Source of the DNA: Owenia fusiformis
Lineage: Eukaryota > Annelida > Polychaeta > Sabellida > Oweniidae
NCBI GenBank assembly: GCA_903813345.2
Contig: CAIIXF020000011.1
Coordinates: 35,376,166-35,440,165 of the forward strand
DNA length: 64,000 nt
Direction of reading: 5' to 3'
Shown: positions 1 to 11,511 of the stretch, piece by piece
Layout: every line of letters starts with the position of its first letter
Position numbering within the stretch: the first letter of the stretch is position 1
The notes under the pieces: model-generated
The model's input: only the letters and a program-made list of their open reading frames with translations
Databases searched by the model: none
Told to the model about the DNA's origin: nothing
Program-made: the position numbers and the translations under genes

Positions 1-219
1 TATTGCCAGTTAAGTCTTCTGAATGTGTTTTCTATCGTGTCATATCTGTTACAATGTGTTTGCTTTTCCTGATTTCCATGCTTAACTATGTATTTGTTTT
101 GTGACAAATCAAACTCAAGAATTTTAATTTAATAAAAAATCATGTGTTTTATCAAAACTAAAAATTGTTTAGTTCCATTTATGGAGTCAGTTACATCTAA
201 AGATACAACTTGATACTAG
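1..219. other. AT-rich DNA, nothing recognised
   Basis: No open frame of note, no repeat structure and no RNA gene can be seen here. Confidence 0.5.
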
Positions 220-480
220 TATTTAAAGTCCCCGTCTAAAGTTTGAAAATATTTTTTTATCATTCATTTACTATTTGTCAGGAGTTAAAAAGTGATTTTA
301 GAGATATTTGAACAAAAAAAAATTTTCAAAAAAAAGTTGTGAGCATTTCATTTCTCAAATATTCAAATTTCCCGCCATTTTCAATAAAAGTTGAAATTTC
401 TCAATCATCAAATATTTCTTAATGCATTTCAAAAAAGATTATCTATTTAACACCAATGCAAAGATTGAACAAAAGACACA
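220..480 (+). repeat. Dispersed repeat, copy 1
   Basis: This stretch shares an ordered series of blocks with 1045-1285: AAGT(C/T)CCC, TTTATCATT, TTTCTCAAATA, CAAATTTCCCGCCATTTT and CAATGCAAAGATTGAAC occur in the same order in both. It is a diverged direct repeat about 820 bp away from its partner. No coding potential is seen. Confidence 0.7.
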
Positions 481-1044
481 CTATTTCAATAATAAAATGT
501 CATATTTAATGGGCCACTTCAATGTTTTAGCTTATCAAAAATATTTTGAAACATTAGTGATGTCACTAAGGTACCAAAAACTTTTGGAAAAAAATTGAAT
601 TTTTTTTTTCAATGTCAATCTTTTCTAAATATGCTAGACTTTCATAAAAAAACAATGTTGATTGTCTAACTAGGTTAAAGGGAAGAATAAATTATGTTTT
701 AGATATCATTGTACCATTGGTTTCTATGAGAACTAAAATTTTGAAATGCATTTTTCTCAGAACCATTTTCATGCACTGATAAGTTCATTTCTCGCTTGTT
801 TATCAACCGATTTTCTTAATTTTTTCGGCAAAAAACATGGGAGGATGAATGCTATGCATTGGTATGAATTGTGGCTAATTAGAAGATATGAGTGACCTCT
901 AAAAGTTGGTTTTAAATAAATTCACAAATTTTGGAACAAAAAGTCTATCAAAAACCACTTTTTGAAATTTAAAAAAAAAGTTTCACATATCACACTTTGA
1001 TAACATTGGGTAAGACTACAATATAAGCCAAAGTGGTTTAAACT
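481..1044. other. AT-rich spacer between two repeat copies
   Basis: No gene or clear structure. There are many short homopolymer A/T runs. Protein-like frames are absent. Confidence 0.5.
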
Positions 1045-1285
1045 TTACACGGGGCCTTTAAAAGTTCCCATGTAAAGTTGTATGAAAATGTGTTTTGATG
1101 CTTCATTTATTTATCATTTGTTCTGACTTCAAAGTTATTTAAGAGATTTTTGAAAAAAAGTTGTCAGGTATTTATTTCTCAAATAGGCAAATTTCCCGCC
1201 ATTTTTCAAATAAATTGACATTTTTAATCAAAACTATTCTACTATACAGTGCAAAAAATGTTTAAAACCAATCTGCCAATGCAAA
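1045..1285 (+). repeat. Dispersed repeat, copy 2
   Basis: Diverged direct copy of 220-480. It runs into the left end of a Helitron-like family A element at about 1290. Confidence 0.7.
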
Positions 1286-1289
1286 GATT

Positions 1290-1928
1290 GAACAAGGCAT
1301 TAACATGATAAGATGTCGCCACCTAGTTGGTCACAATATTATTAGCTCAATATTAAGTCAAATTTGAATTTCTGAGAACTTGTACATGATTTTGAAAAAA
1401 TAAATTGGTCAATTTGAACCAAGTTGAAAAAAGACCTTTTTACCTCGAGAAGGTCATTGAAGGGAAATCTAAAATCTAAAGTCAGATATGAACTTCTGAG
1501 AACTTGAAGATGATTTTGAGAAAAATTGGTTCAGGTGAAGCAAAATGAAAAAGACCTTTTTGACCTTGAGAGGGTCATTAAAGGTCAAATCTTTTTTGAC
1601 CTTGAGAATGTCATTGAAGGTCAAATCTCGTAGATCTCATGGTCAATATGAAGCAAGTTGAAAGAAGACCTTTCAGCCTTTGTATACTTTTTGACCTTGA
1701 AAAGGTCATTGAAGGCCAATATAAAGTCAGATTTGAACTTCTGAAAACTTGTAGATGATTTCGAAAATATTTGAAGTCAGTCTAAAGAGTATCTATCTGT
1801 TAAGTTATTGGAAGTTCTAAGAATTTGTTACAGACACCAATCGCCAACCGCCAACCATGAACCACCGTCACAAAAACGGAGACCATACCACATGTACCAA
1901 TGTGTCACCACTTTTTGGTGGTGACATA
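1290..1928 (+). mobile_element. Helitron-like family A, short copy
   Basis: The left end carries TGTCGCCACC (1314-1323). The right end is a hairpin reading TGTCACCAC, TTTT, GTGGTGACA (1903-1926), so the left tag matches one side of the right hairpin. In between are about three diverged core units with GACCTTGA-AAGGTCATTGAAGG wording, the same core as the large array at 40.3-42.8 kb, here in the opposite orientation. No protein is encoded, so it would be non-autonomous. Assignment to bivalve pearl/HINE-type elements is inference from architecture. Confidence 0.6.
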
Positions 1929-2551
1929 AAAGCAGACACTCTCATCGTTCAAATGGTAAATATTGGACCCTTAACATAAGCTCTCATTTGCTCAGCTTAT
2001 ATGTGCTTCAACAATTTAAATGGGCACTTTTCCAAGCATGAATGTTAATTTCTCAAATTAGCTAAAGGACTGTCTGTTTAGAATGATATAATGTGACATA
2101 AGATCATATCCACAATTATGCCAAACAGGTAATATAAGATTCAATATAAGATATAATGTTCAAAGCATTTAAAAAACATTTATTTAAGGGTGATTTTAAA
2201 GGATAAAATAGCACAGAAAATGATTTAAGAGAGCTTCTAATAGTTTGTGAACCTTAACATTTTTCACAGTCAAAACAAATAGTTTTCCATTTCATTTTTT
2301 TATTCATAGAATTTATTTTGACATAATATATAAAACATAACACTTGTAGCTTTGCTTATAGCATAAGATGGCACTCAAAACAAATATATTACATGTTGTG
2401 TTACAGAGATTTACAGGGAGATGAAATACTGTAAATTGCTTTAATTTGGCTAGTTGATAAAAACCGCCAAATCAAGGCTCTGACAATTTAAAAAAATTAA
2501 ATAGCTGTCAAAAATACCTGTGTCAAATTTTAACCAAACCACCAAATTAAA
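1929..2551. other. AT-rich DNA without a gene
   Basis: No supported feature. There are no long ORFs, and I see no clear splice-flanked exon. Confidence 0.5.
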
Positions 2552-3331
2552 TACCGTATTCTCTGTAATTAGCGCCCAGGGCGTTTAGAAAATTGAAAAT
2601 ACATTATTTAGACCATTCTAATAAGCGCCCATGTATGAAATCAGAAATCCCGAGGAATTTCATGTATGGCAATTTTTCTTGACAAGAATGCATTTTCTTC
2701 AACATATTTTTATAATAATATGACAAGTGCTGTTATTGGAGAGAATACGGTAAAGATCGCTTAGACAATATTGACAGTGGTTGAAGACCCGTCTATGTCT
2801 AATTTATTTCCGGCACGCCCACTTTGTCATTATCGCCGATTACCTTCAATATTTCCACTAGAGACTGCTGGATATCGATCTAAAGTTATACATTATTTCT
2901 AATTTGATGAGAGATCATCATTATTCGTGCAAAAGTCGTGTAAAAGTCGAGAAACATTAAAAAGAAACCAGAAAGTTCACGACCTTGACATGCGCAGAAC
3001 ATCTGCGCAGTAGCTTTTGAAATTTCTGAATGCCGATAAAGAACAATTCCTTCATTCATTATGGACTATTTGGAGACAATATTAGCATGGTATGGTGTGG
3101 GAAGCACCCATCGATAGATATGTATCGAGAGGATGCATAGAATTACAAAACGCGTCGTGTTTACAGCAGTTTTAGGGTAAGTACTCTATTATCGCCCGCT
3201 CCTGGATTTTGAGAAATATTTTTTTCCTGATATATTCTTCAATTCTTGTTGATTCCTCGATGTTTCTTGAACTTTGTGAAGCGGGGTGGGCGCTTATTAG
3301 AGAGTGGGCGGTAATTACAGAGAATACGGTA
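2552..3331. mobile_element. Inverted-repeat element with CCGTATTCTCTG ends
   Basis: The ends are 26-bp inverted repeats with one mismatch: 2552-2577 starts TACCGTATTCTCTGTAATTA and 3306-3331 is its reverse complement. The flanks allow a TA target duplication. A third copy of the terminus lies inside, in right-end orientation (about 2733-2752), so a 200-bp element (2552-2752) may sit inside or beside the 780-bp one. GCGCCC motifs recur next to the termini (2571, 2624). There is no transposase, so this is a MITE-like non-autonomous DNA element. Confidence 0.75.
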
Positions 3332-3794
3332 GTACTAAACTTAAGCGATTTTTTTAATCATTTTTCCTCATAAAGCCAATTTCCTAAAATGGAGATATAA
3401 TAGACATTCTGCAGGCATGAACAGTCCTTTAAATTCCCTCAACCACTCTGAATGATGGGTATGTTACATAGCTGCGCTGCCATTGTCAAAGTCATGAGTT
3501 TAACCCAGTGTGCCTAAGATAACTTGGTTTCATGGATACACACAATCCATTGCTGAATGTCAAAATCGAGGATAAGGAGGAGACAATCCATTAAAAATCG
3601 TACTAAATCTTCATGTTTTAATCCACAGGGAATTGTGATACCCAGCTCTGACATGTCTGATGGCTTGAAGTCTTGATGATTCCATAGATATGGCAGCCAC
3701 AGTCCATTTGGAATATTGGATACCCATAAACGTAACCAATTAGACTGCTTAGGTCTGCCAGGAATTATGGGTACCCATCTCTCACCACTGGAGA

Positions 3795-3886
3795 TCATGA
3801 ACTACCCCCAGGATGCCTCAGTCCACCTGGTTTAAAGCCAGGTTTTTCTAAGAATGATGGATGCACTCCTCCCATTGCTGGATTCA
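3795..3886 (-). CDS. Candidate terminal coding exon of an unknown gene
   Basis: On the minus strand the exon follows a good acceptor: a T-rich tract ending TTTTCAG at 3887-3889. Joined to the exon at 4479-4567, the split codon closes in frame. The read runs on for 30 more codons, rich in Gly and Pro, with the segment EKPGFKPGGLRHPGGSS, and stops at TGA (3795-3797). I do not recognise the family. Phase-compatible splice sites in two adjacent exons are the evidence for a real gene, of which this would be the 3' end. A 94-codon ORF starts at an ATG overlapping this stop and runs down to 3514; it more likely lies in the 3' untranslated region. No AATAAA is obvious just downstream. Confidence 0.5.
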
Positions 3887-4478
3887 CTGAAAATAAAGTA
3901 AATCATTAAATTAAATTAATGAACCAGATGCATGTTTCAGAAAGCTACTGACATGACAAATGTGTTAACTGAAGTGGACAATTGATCAATATTGACTGAC
4001 TTGCCTTCTGTATCAAGTAAACATTAAGTTACCCAACAGCGTGTGCCAACATGGAAAAATAACATAATTTCTCTGAATATTAAGTCATGGATCCTGTAGA
4101 TGTGAACTATCACTATTCCACACAAGCACACACTAAACATTGTATCTACCGATATTTACAGGAAACAAGAATATGGTATCATAAATTAGAATGTAAATTC
4201 CTTTAAAGGGTTGCATATTTTGTGTCACCCTGTATTAGCATCTATTATTATATTTTATTGTAACTACTATCTTTATTGACCATAATAAAATGGAGATACA
4301 ACTTATATGTACAGTTATTAAAATAAAAGTACAAATTATGACAAAATTTATACGTAGACATATAAAAAAAACTATTCATCGAGCAAAATGCTTGTGAAGT
4401 TGAGTCAGACACTGTAAGTGTCTCAAACACAGTCACTGTTAGACTGTGCTTTATATTGTTTGAAATTTTCTCACTCAC

Positions 4479-4567
4479 CTGGAGGTTCCATAGTTGTAGA
4501 TTCCATCATAGACTTTTCCATTGCCAGAGATTCAAGCTTCTCAGTGTAGAAACCATTGAAGTCCAAT
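4479..4567 (-). CDS. Candidate penultimate coding exon of the same gene
   Basis: Minus-strand exon of 89 nt. The acceptor reads TTTGCTGTGTTCCAG just upstream (from 4568) and the donor is a near-consensus CAG|GTGAGTGAG (GT at 4477-4478). Only one frame is open through it, giving 29 codons that include FNGFYTEKLESLAMEKSMM and an acidic, Met-rich tail ending in two prolines. It leaves one base, which joins TG at the start of 3886 to make a codon. The upstream intron contains a small tandem repeat (4595-4733) and then the 4.9-6.2 kb array. No further upstream exon could be identified. Family unknown. Confidence 0.5.
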
Positions 4568-4594
4568 CTGGAACACAGCAAATAAACATAACTT

Positions 4595-4733
4595 AAACTG
4601 TAATATGACAAACAAACATTATTTACTCTGTACAAACATTATTTACACTGTAATATGACAAACAAACATTATTTACACTGTAATATGACAAACAAACAAA
4701 TACACTGTAATTTGACAAACAAACATTATTTAC
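4595..4733. repeat. Short tandem repeat (ACACTGTAATATGACAAACA type)
   Basis: About four copies of a 33-37 bp unit, TATGACAAACAAACATTATT plus TACACTGTAA, with small deletions. It sits in the intron just upstream of the 4479-4567 exon. Confidence 0.85.
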
Positions 4734-4939
4734 ACTTCTGTGTAAATTCATCACTCTGGTAATATATTAATAATAACTAAAGTTCATTCACTTCAGAGTA
4801 AAATGTTTTATTTTCGACGTTTCAGTAATCATTCAACTAGCTTTATCAAGATTCAAAATGGAAGTACACAGTTATATTATTTATGACGTAACAATTGAAC
4901 AATACAATACCCAGGTTACAATAAACAATACAATAATAA

Positions 4940-6231
4940 ACAACTAGAAAAACAGCAACTCCACAGAGTAGCAAATCCCACCGAACAAAACATATTATGC
5001 TTATTATAGCTAGTGTAAATGTTGAAATGTTTGTGCACTTTGTGGTAGAAGCATGAAATTTGGCACAAAGTAGTTTATACCATTGTGAACTAGGCATCAT
5101 CATATAAAATTTGAACCAAATCCGTTCACTGGTAAATGAGTTATCAAAGATTACGTTTTTTACGAATATGGGCCGCCATCTTGAAATTCAGCCGCCATCT
5201 TGAAAATTATTTCTTGAAGAGAGCTACTGTGTCCCTATGCATAATCATATAAAATTTCAACCAAATCTGTTCCCTGGTATTTTGAGTTATCAAAGATTAC
5301 GTTTTTTAAGAAAAATTGCCGCCATTTTGAAATTAAGCGGCCATCTTGAAAATGTTTTGTCGAACATAGCTACTGTGTCCCTAAGCATCATCATATAAAA
5401 TTTGAGCCAAATCCGTTCACTGGTATTTGAGTTATCAAAGATTACATATTTTTACGAAAAATGTCCGCCATTTTGAAATTAAGCGGCCATCTTGAAAATC
5501 TCTTTTTGAGCGAAATTCCTTTGTCCCTAGGCATCAGCATATAAAATTTGAACCAAATCCGTTCACTGGTATATGAGTTATCAAAGATTACGTTTTTTAC
5601 GAATATGGGCCGCCATCTTGAAATTCAGCCGCTATCTTGAAAATTATTTCTTGAACAGAGCTACTGTGTCCCTAGGCATAATCATATAAAATTTCAACCA
5701 AATCTGTTAACTGGTATTTGAGTTATCAAAGATTACGTTTTTTACGAAAAATTGCCGCCATTTTGAAATTAAGCGGCCATCTTGAAAATGTTTTGTCGAA
5801 CATAGCTACTGTGTCCCTAAGCATCATCATATAAAATTTGAACCAAATCCGTTCACTGGTATTTGAGTTATCAAAGATTACATATTTTTACAAAAAATGG
5901 CCGCCATTTTGAAATTAAGCGGCCATCTTGAAAATCTCTTTTGGTGCGAAACTCCTTTGTCCCTAGGCATCAGAATATAAAATTTGAACTAAATCCGCAA
6001 ACTAGTATTTGAGTTATTAACGATTACATTTTTTTACGAAAAATGGCGGCCATTTTGAATTCAGTGGCAATATTGAAAATCCCTTCTCGAGCAGAGGTCC
6101 TACACCCATAAGGCATAAGCCTATAAAATTTGAATCAAATCCGTGAAACGGTATTTGAGTTATCGCCAGGACAAACAGACGGACGGACGGCTTTCCTATA
6201 TCCCTCTCGAACTTCGTTCGGTGGGATAAAT
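4940..6231 (+). mobile_element. Helitron-like family B: eight ~145-bp core units
   Basis: The left end carries TCCCACCGAAC (4976-4986). The right end carries GTTCGGTGGGA (6216-6226), its reverse complement, within a small hairpin CGAAC-TTC-GTTCG. Between them are about eight units of roughly 145 bp, beginning near 5096, 5241, 5387, 5531, 5677, 5823, 5967 and 6111. Each holds CATATAAAATTTGAACC, GAGTTATCAAAGATTAC and paired GCCGCCAT-TTTGAAA blocks. A GACGGACGGACGG microsatellite lies just before the right end. Units alternate between two subtypes. There is no coding sequence. Confidence 0.8.
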
Positions 6232-6923
6232 ATCCTATATTAAGAGCCAGGTTTATGAACTAAATATATGAAATGTCAAAAAAATGTCATGTTGCACCAT
6301 ATGACCATGTATGAACATTCCTTATTAGTTTTGAGTCCTCATTTAGTACAAATTTCTATTAAAGGGGAAAATGCATGAAATTTGAGTTTATGAATCATTA
6401 GATATCAAAAGCGAAAGTAGAGAAGTGAATGGAGTATATTTTGTAATTGTAACATAAGGAAATTGTTTGTATCTATGGAGCAAGAGTGCATGTTTTTAAC
6501 AAGTTAATTATATAGACTCAATCAAAATGTTTATAGACTGCTCCTCGATCAATATCTATTTTCAGGTATTTTCAGGTTGGTATGAATTAAAAATTTATAT
6601 TAAAAATATTCAACATACCATGCATAGATTCCACATTGCTTTATATGAAAGCCTGTTATGCAAAGTACGCCCGTGCATACCAAATGAATTTGATAAATTT
6701 TAAATATGTGTTTAGATGCATTAATTTGTTTGCACATTTATTGATGATTCTGTATTTGTACATTTAACCATTAAAGCAGATATGAAATGGTATTTTTAAC
6801 CTAAAGGAATCAGTATAATTTTTTGATAGATGTATTTGGACATGTTTTCTCATCAGTAGTGTGGAAATAATTTCACACTAACGATCGTTATAGCTGCTTA
6901 ATAAGCAATATTTGAATTGGTTG
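6232..6923. other. AT-rich DNA without a gene
   Basis: No supported feature; short ORFs only. Confidence 0.5.
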
Positions 6924-7118
6924 TGACGTTATTGGCCCCCACGTGATCTCTCACTGGTCCCCACGTGGCCCGTTTTGGTCCATAAGATCATGACGCCATA
7001 ATGCCAAAATGATTTGTTATTTGTTTACACAACAATCCTATGGTTGCCGTGACGTTGTGATTACTAAGAAACCAATTAACCAAAGCTATATTTTGCATAT
7101 GACGTTACAAATCACGTG
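6924..7118. promoter_or_regulatory. Palindromic block rich in CACGTG and TGACGT
   Basis: CACGTG occurs at 6940-6945, 6962-6967 and 7113-7118. TGACGT occurs at 6924-6929, 7050-7055 and 7100-7105. The outer parts are inverted: ATTGGCCCCCACGTGAT on the left and ATCACGTGGGGGCCAAT on the right. CACGTG is the E-box core bound by bHLH proteins and TGACGT the CRE half-site bound by bZIP proteins. Use as a regulatory module is inference. The inverted ends also allow a small DNA element. A 22-codon ORF starts at 7195, too short to support. Confidence 0.4.
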
Positions 7119-8400
7119 GGGGCCAATTTGATTGATCAGTTAGTTTTATTTCGTTATTTATGACCGTTAGCAGTTATCTAACATTTATTTTATAATGGCT
7201 ATCGCAAGAACTCTACGTTTGGCTTACAATGGAGAAAACCGCATTTTTGTAGCTGCAAGTTGAGAAAAGCTATTTCAGTTGTCCTTTAAGTTTTATCAGA
7301 ATAGAATACTTGAAGTTGATAAAAATGCTAAGATTGCATCAAATAATGTCTTCGGAAAAAATTTCCTAGGGAACATACCCCCGGACCTCACAAGATCAGA
7401 AATCCCCGAGTGGGCGTCGAAACTCAAAATATAGCCCTACGCCCACGGAAAATCATCCCAAAATACAAAAAGTGTCACATCTTTGAACACTAAAAGAAGA
7501 TTAATAGCAGCTTGTATTTCAAAGGTATGAAGTTTTCATGATTGAAAATCAAACTGGTAAACGAATATGGTCTAATAGTACAAGCACTGAAACTATGATG
7601 ACCTTACTGTTGAAGAAGTCACTGTTGAAGAAAACCAAAGAAATGCTCACTGTCATTAAAGTACATAATTTTAATATGAATGTATTCAATCATGACCTGG
7701 AAGTTTATATGTTGATCATATCTCATGAAAAATAAGGTTTATGTTACTGGGGATATTGACGTTTTTTTTAAAGCAGAAATCACATCTTTCTATTGAAAAC
7801 TTCCATAATATTTCAAAAATCCTCCCTCTTCAGAAGATCAAATGCTAACAAATGGGAATTATAGTCATAAATAAATATAGATTCCCCTTGCTCTAACATC
7901 CTAATTTTCTAGTAATGAGCCAATCAAAATTTTCTGCAATTTAGCTTTTTTGTACAGGAAAATTCATTCAATTCTAGCCACAGCAAGCAAGGCATACAAA
8001 CTAAAGCATCCTATAACTTTGTAATCCAAGCACATGATATATTTGACAATTTTATTTACCTTATAAATGCATATATTTGTCACACCTGCTAATTTTAGAC
8101 TTCCCTTTTCCCTTGGAATGCAAATCCTATTTTTAGAACCAGGGAAGTTTATTTAAAATTTTACAGCCACCAATTTATGTGTAGGAGTATTATTTTTGAG
8201 TATGACAAGTGAACTGGCTTGGAATTTGTAAATATCTGATAATGCATGTCATAAACCAGGTAGTTCTAAATCAGGCCTCTGTGACACACCCATTTGCTCT
8301 CTCGCTCTCTCTCTCTCACATGCAGATTCAGTTTTGATATTTGCCTTTTACAAAAGATCTCATACTTATAAGAAGTGAAGTTATTAAAAACATATTTAAA
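7119..8400. other. No gene recognised
   Basis: Contains a GC-richer patch at about 7370-7450 (CCCCGGACC, GCCCACGG), probably an old repeat, and a short CT microsatellite near 8300. No supported coding region. Confidence 0.4.
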
Positions 8401-8525
8401 TAAGCTCTTCTTTATTTACCAATAGGGTAGTGTTCTCATCTTCCATACTGGCTGGGTGACAGAAATTAGTTTTAAGACTTTGAACCAGGAAGAAGATTAA
8501 AAATTTTGAAAGAAAAATAGAGACA

Positions 8526-8669
8526 ATGGACCAGGAAGAGAAAAAGAAATTAATAAAATTTGAAAATTTCAGTAATACACAGGAAGTGCATGAGTCACTT
8601 AACACTCTCTACACTTTAAATAAAGCTAATCTTACTGATATCTCATTTCAGTCAAGGATCACATTCTGA
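8526..8669 (+). CDS. Possible short coding exon, weak
   Basis: A 47-codon frame starts MDQEEKKKLIKFENFSN and stops at TGA 8667-8669. The same frame stays open about 14 codons upstream without a stop. The text is charged and protein-like rather than low-complexity. An AG preceded by CTCATTTC at about 8651 and a GTAGGT at 8673 could be splice sites. No family is recognised, and a chance ORF in AT-rich DNA is a real alternative. Confidence 0.15.
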   Translation: MDQEEKKKLIKFENFSNTQEVHESLNTLYTLNKANLTDISFQSRITF

Positions 8670-8924
8670 ATGGTAGGTACAGTTAAATATTTCGATCTAT
8701 TTATTTCTACATATTAAAATCTTTTTATATCTTTACATATTAAAATTTTCTTATTTGTTAATCTTTTATTTTCTAAATACATTTTGTACAGAAGTGCAAA
8801 ATTAATAAAGAAATTTATCAGGAATAAATGTACTTAATATTCAGAAACATTTCACTTCACCTTCCCTTGTGGGGGTATGGTGTATAGGTGGGGGGGGGGC
8901 ATAAGGGCTTAAAGCAAGACTATG

Positions 8925-9994
8925 ACAAGGTATCAACATGACAAAATGTTGCCACCTAGTTGCTCACAATATTATTAGTTCAATTTTAGTTTTGAATTTC
9001 TGAGAACTTGTAGAGGAATTTGAAGAAAAAATTGGTCAATTTGTAGCAAATTGAAAAAATAACTTTTTTAGACCTTGAGAAGGTCATTGAAGGTCAAATC
9101 TCAAATCTGAAGTCAAATTTGAACTTCTGATAACTTGTAGATGATTTTGAAAAAAACATTTGCCAATTTGAAACAAGTTGAAACAAGACACACAGTGATA
9201 AATATCGCACTTTGAAGAGCAAACTGGCCACCATGCAATTTACCCAGCATGGCCAAAACCTAATCAGACCTTGGCACTAGTCTGCTCTTGCATCTGTAAA
9301 CATTTCAAGTTGACAAGGTTAGCGGTTTTCCTGCAATTTTGATGACAAGAATTTATTTGTAGTCTTGAACTTTGGGAAAATTTAGATAACATTGTTTGTG
9401 ACCTAATTTGATGACCTTTGACCTTGAAAATTTCACTTTTTCAGGTCTTTTGTAATTAGCTGACCTAAATTTAAATCCAAAATATCAATTTAGAAAATAA
9501 AATTTTTGACCTTTTCAAGGCCACTGAAGGTCAACGAAAGGTCAAATCTGAAATCTAAGGTCAGATTTGAACTTCTGAGAACTTGTAGATGTTTTTTAAA
9601 AAAAAATTTGGTCAATTTGGAGCAAGTTGAAAAATTCAAAATGGCCGCCAAATTGAAAAATTCAAAATGGCCACCATGTAATTCAGCCAGCATACCCAAA
9701 ACCTAATCAGATCTTGGCAATAGTCTGTTCTTGCATCTGTAAAAATTTCAAGTTGAACGGATAAGTGGTTTTCCTGGAATTTTGATGACAAGATTTGTTG
9801 AAAAATTCAAAATGGCCACCACGTAGTTTACCCAGCATGCCCTTAACCTAATCAGATCTTGGCACTAGTCTGCTTTTGCATGTGTAAACATTTCAAGTTG
9901 AACAGGTTAGCGGTTTTCTTGGAATTTTGATGACAAGAATTGATTTGTAGTCTCAAACTTTGAGAAACTTGGATAACATCATTTGTGACCTAGT
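8925..9994 (+). repeat. Family A/E repeat array, left part
   Basis: It opens with a family A left end (GACAAAATGTTGCCACCTAG near 8940). Diverged AAGGTCATTGAAGGTCA core units follow, then about 150-bp units with AAAATGGCC(A/G)CCA, CCCAGCATGCC, AACCTAATCAGATCTTGGC and CATCTGTAAA (starting near 9226, 9665 and 9810). It is interrupted at 9995 by the TTAA-flanked element and resumes at 10707. Confidence 0.7.
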
Positions 9995-10706
9995 TTAACT
10001 CTTTTGCGCGGTATTTAATTATTTTTAAAAGCTACCGAGCGGTAATTAATTTACTAAAAATTAGGATTTTCATGCCTGCCAATTTGAAAGTGACATAAAA
10101 CCTAAACCAACAGAGATAACACCACCAAATTTTTACTCATAATTGGAAACATATGTATAAATCATATGTTAACGTATGAACTCATCACAAATAGAGGCAC
10201 TGATGATAAAAAATCCTAAACATTATGTATTGCAAAAAAACATAAGACCCCTACTAAATATTACCTTGGTGTACCCCAGCAGCTTCCCTTGCCTGTCCCC
10301 CAGGCACAGAGTTGTCAGGCCCATCATCGTTCTGAGTTTCATTTTCTGAGGCTTCAAATATTAGGCTTCACTGCCAGAATAATTGAATATAGCAGCGATT
10401 TGATCATTATTACCCGTCTAAATCTAGCCCTTTTTAAATACCACAATGTCTGATCACTTCCAGATTCGTATTTGTTACAAAATAAATCAATTAAGTGACC
10501 AAAATAATTTTTTTCAGAAACTTTGCTTCGCCAAATTAATTTTAAATCACTTCCTGTCAATGTGAGTACCAAATATTGGCACTGCAATACAAGGGTGACA
10601 TCTTTTGAAGTCTGCTAAAACTTTCCTATAGCATGTCGACTCCAGGTTGACATACGCCATAAAGCGTAGTGGCGACAAAACTCGCCTGACCGCGCAAAAG
10701 AGTTAA
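9995..10706. mobile_element. piggyBac-like element with TTAA target duplication
   Basis: TTAA at 9995-9998 and 10703-10706 flanks inverted ends CTCTTTTGCGCGGT (left) and ACCGCGCAAAAGAG (right), giving a 704-bp element. The surrounding repeat closes up when it is removed. TTAA targeting is the hallmark of the piggyBac superfamily. On the minus strand about 10270-10360 holds an open stretch reading EASENETQNDDGPDNSVPGG, followed by a GTAATATT donor-like site. An acidic, disordered start is common in piggyBac transposases, so this may be a relic of exon 1; that part is inference. No DDD catalytic core is present. Confidence 0.7.
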
Positions 10707-11260
10707 TGACCTTGACTTTCGACCTTGAAAATTTAACTTTTTCAGACCTCAGTATGTGTTTTGTAATTAAGCTGACCTAAATTTAAATCCAAAATATCAA
10801 TTTAGAAAATCAACTTTTTTGACCTTTTCAAGGTCACTGAAGGTGAATGAAAGGTCAAATCTGAAATCTAAGGTCAGATTTGAACTTCTGAGAACTTGTA
10901 GATGTTTTAAAAAAAAAATTTGGTCAATTTGGAGCAAGTTGAAAAATTCAAAATGGCCGCCAAATTGAAAAATTCAAAATGGCCACCATGTAATTCAGCC
11001 AGCATACCCAAAACCTAATCAGATCTTGGCAATAGTCTGCTCTTGCATCTGTAAAAATTTCAAGTTGAACGGATAAGTGGTTTTCCTGGAATTTTGATGA
11101 CAAGATTTGTTGAAAAATTCAAAATGGCCGCCACGTAGTTTACCCAGCATGCCCGTAACCTAATCAGATCTTGGTACTAGTCTGCTCTTGCATCTGTAAA
11201 AATTTCAAGTTGAACAAGTAAGCAGTTATCCTGGAAATTTGATGACAAGATTTGGTTTAT
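10707..11260 (+). repeat. Family A/E repeat array, right part
   Basis: Continuation of 8925-9994. 10800-11130 is close to a duplicate of 9500-9800 (same order: CTTTTCAAGG, GATTTGAACTTCTGAGAACT, AAAATGGCCGCCAAATTG, CCAGCATACCCAAAACC). Two more 150-bp units start near 10984 and 11125. Confidence 0.75.
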
Positions 11261-11511
11261 GTTTAGAATACCACCATATGTTATATATCATATGAAAGCT
11301 TGTTCAATTCTGGACTTATTTAAATAACTTTGAATATGCTCAACAGTCCGATACAACTTGCTTCATGCGTACCCATTTCATCTTAAGCATAGAATCTGAA
11401 AGCTTCATTTTTTCCAAAATTAGCCATGTGCCTGAAGATATATCCCGTTAATATTTGAAAGACAAAAGTATAAAATATTTCAAAGAAATACCAAGAGACT
11501 TTTAAGTTTGT

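Noticed and set aside
3514-3798. 94-codon minus-strand ORF overlapping the stop of the 3795-3886 exon
   Set aside because: No acceptor or family motif; it is best explained as open 3' untranslated sequence. An alternative frame cannot be excluded.
9490-9706. Overlapping ORFs on both strands in the AAAATGGCCGCC repeat
   Set aside because: Repeat-derived; the same words occur in many non-coding copies.
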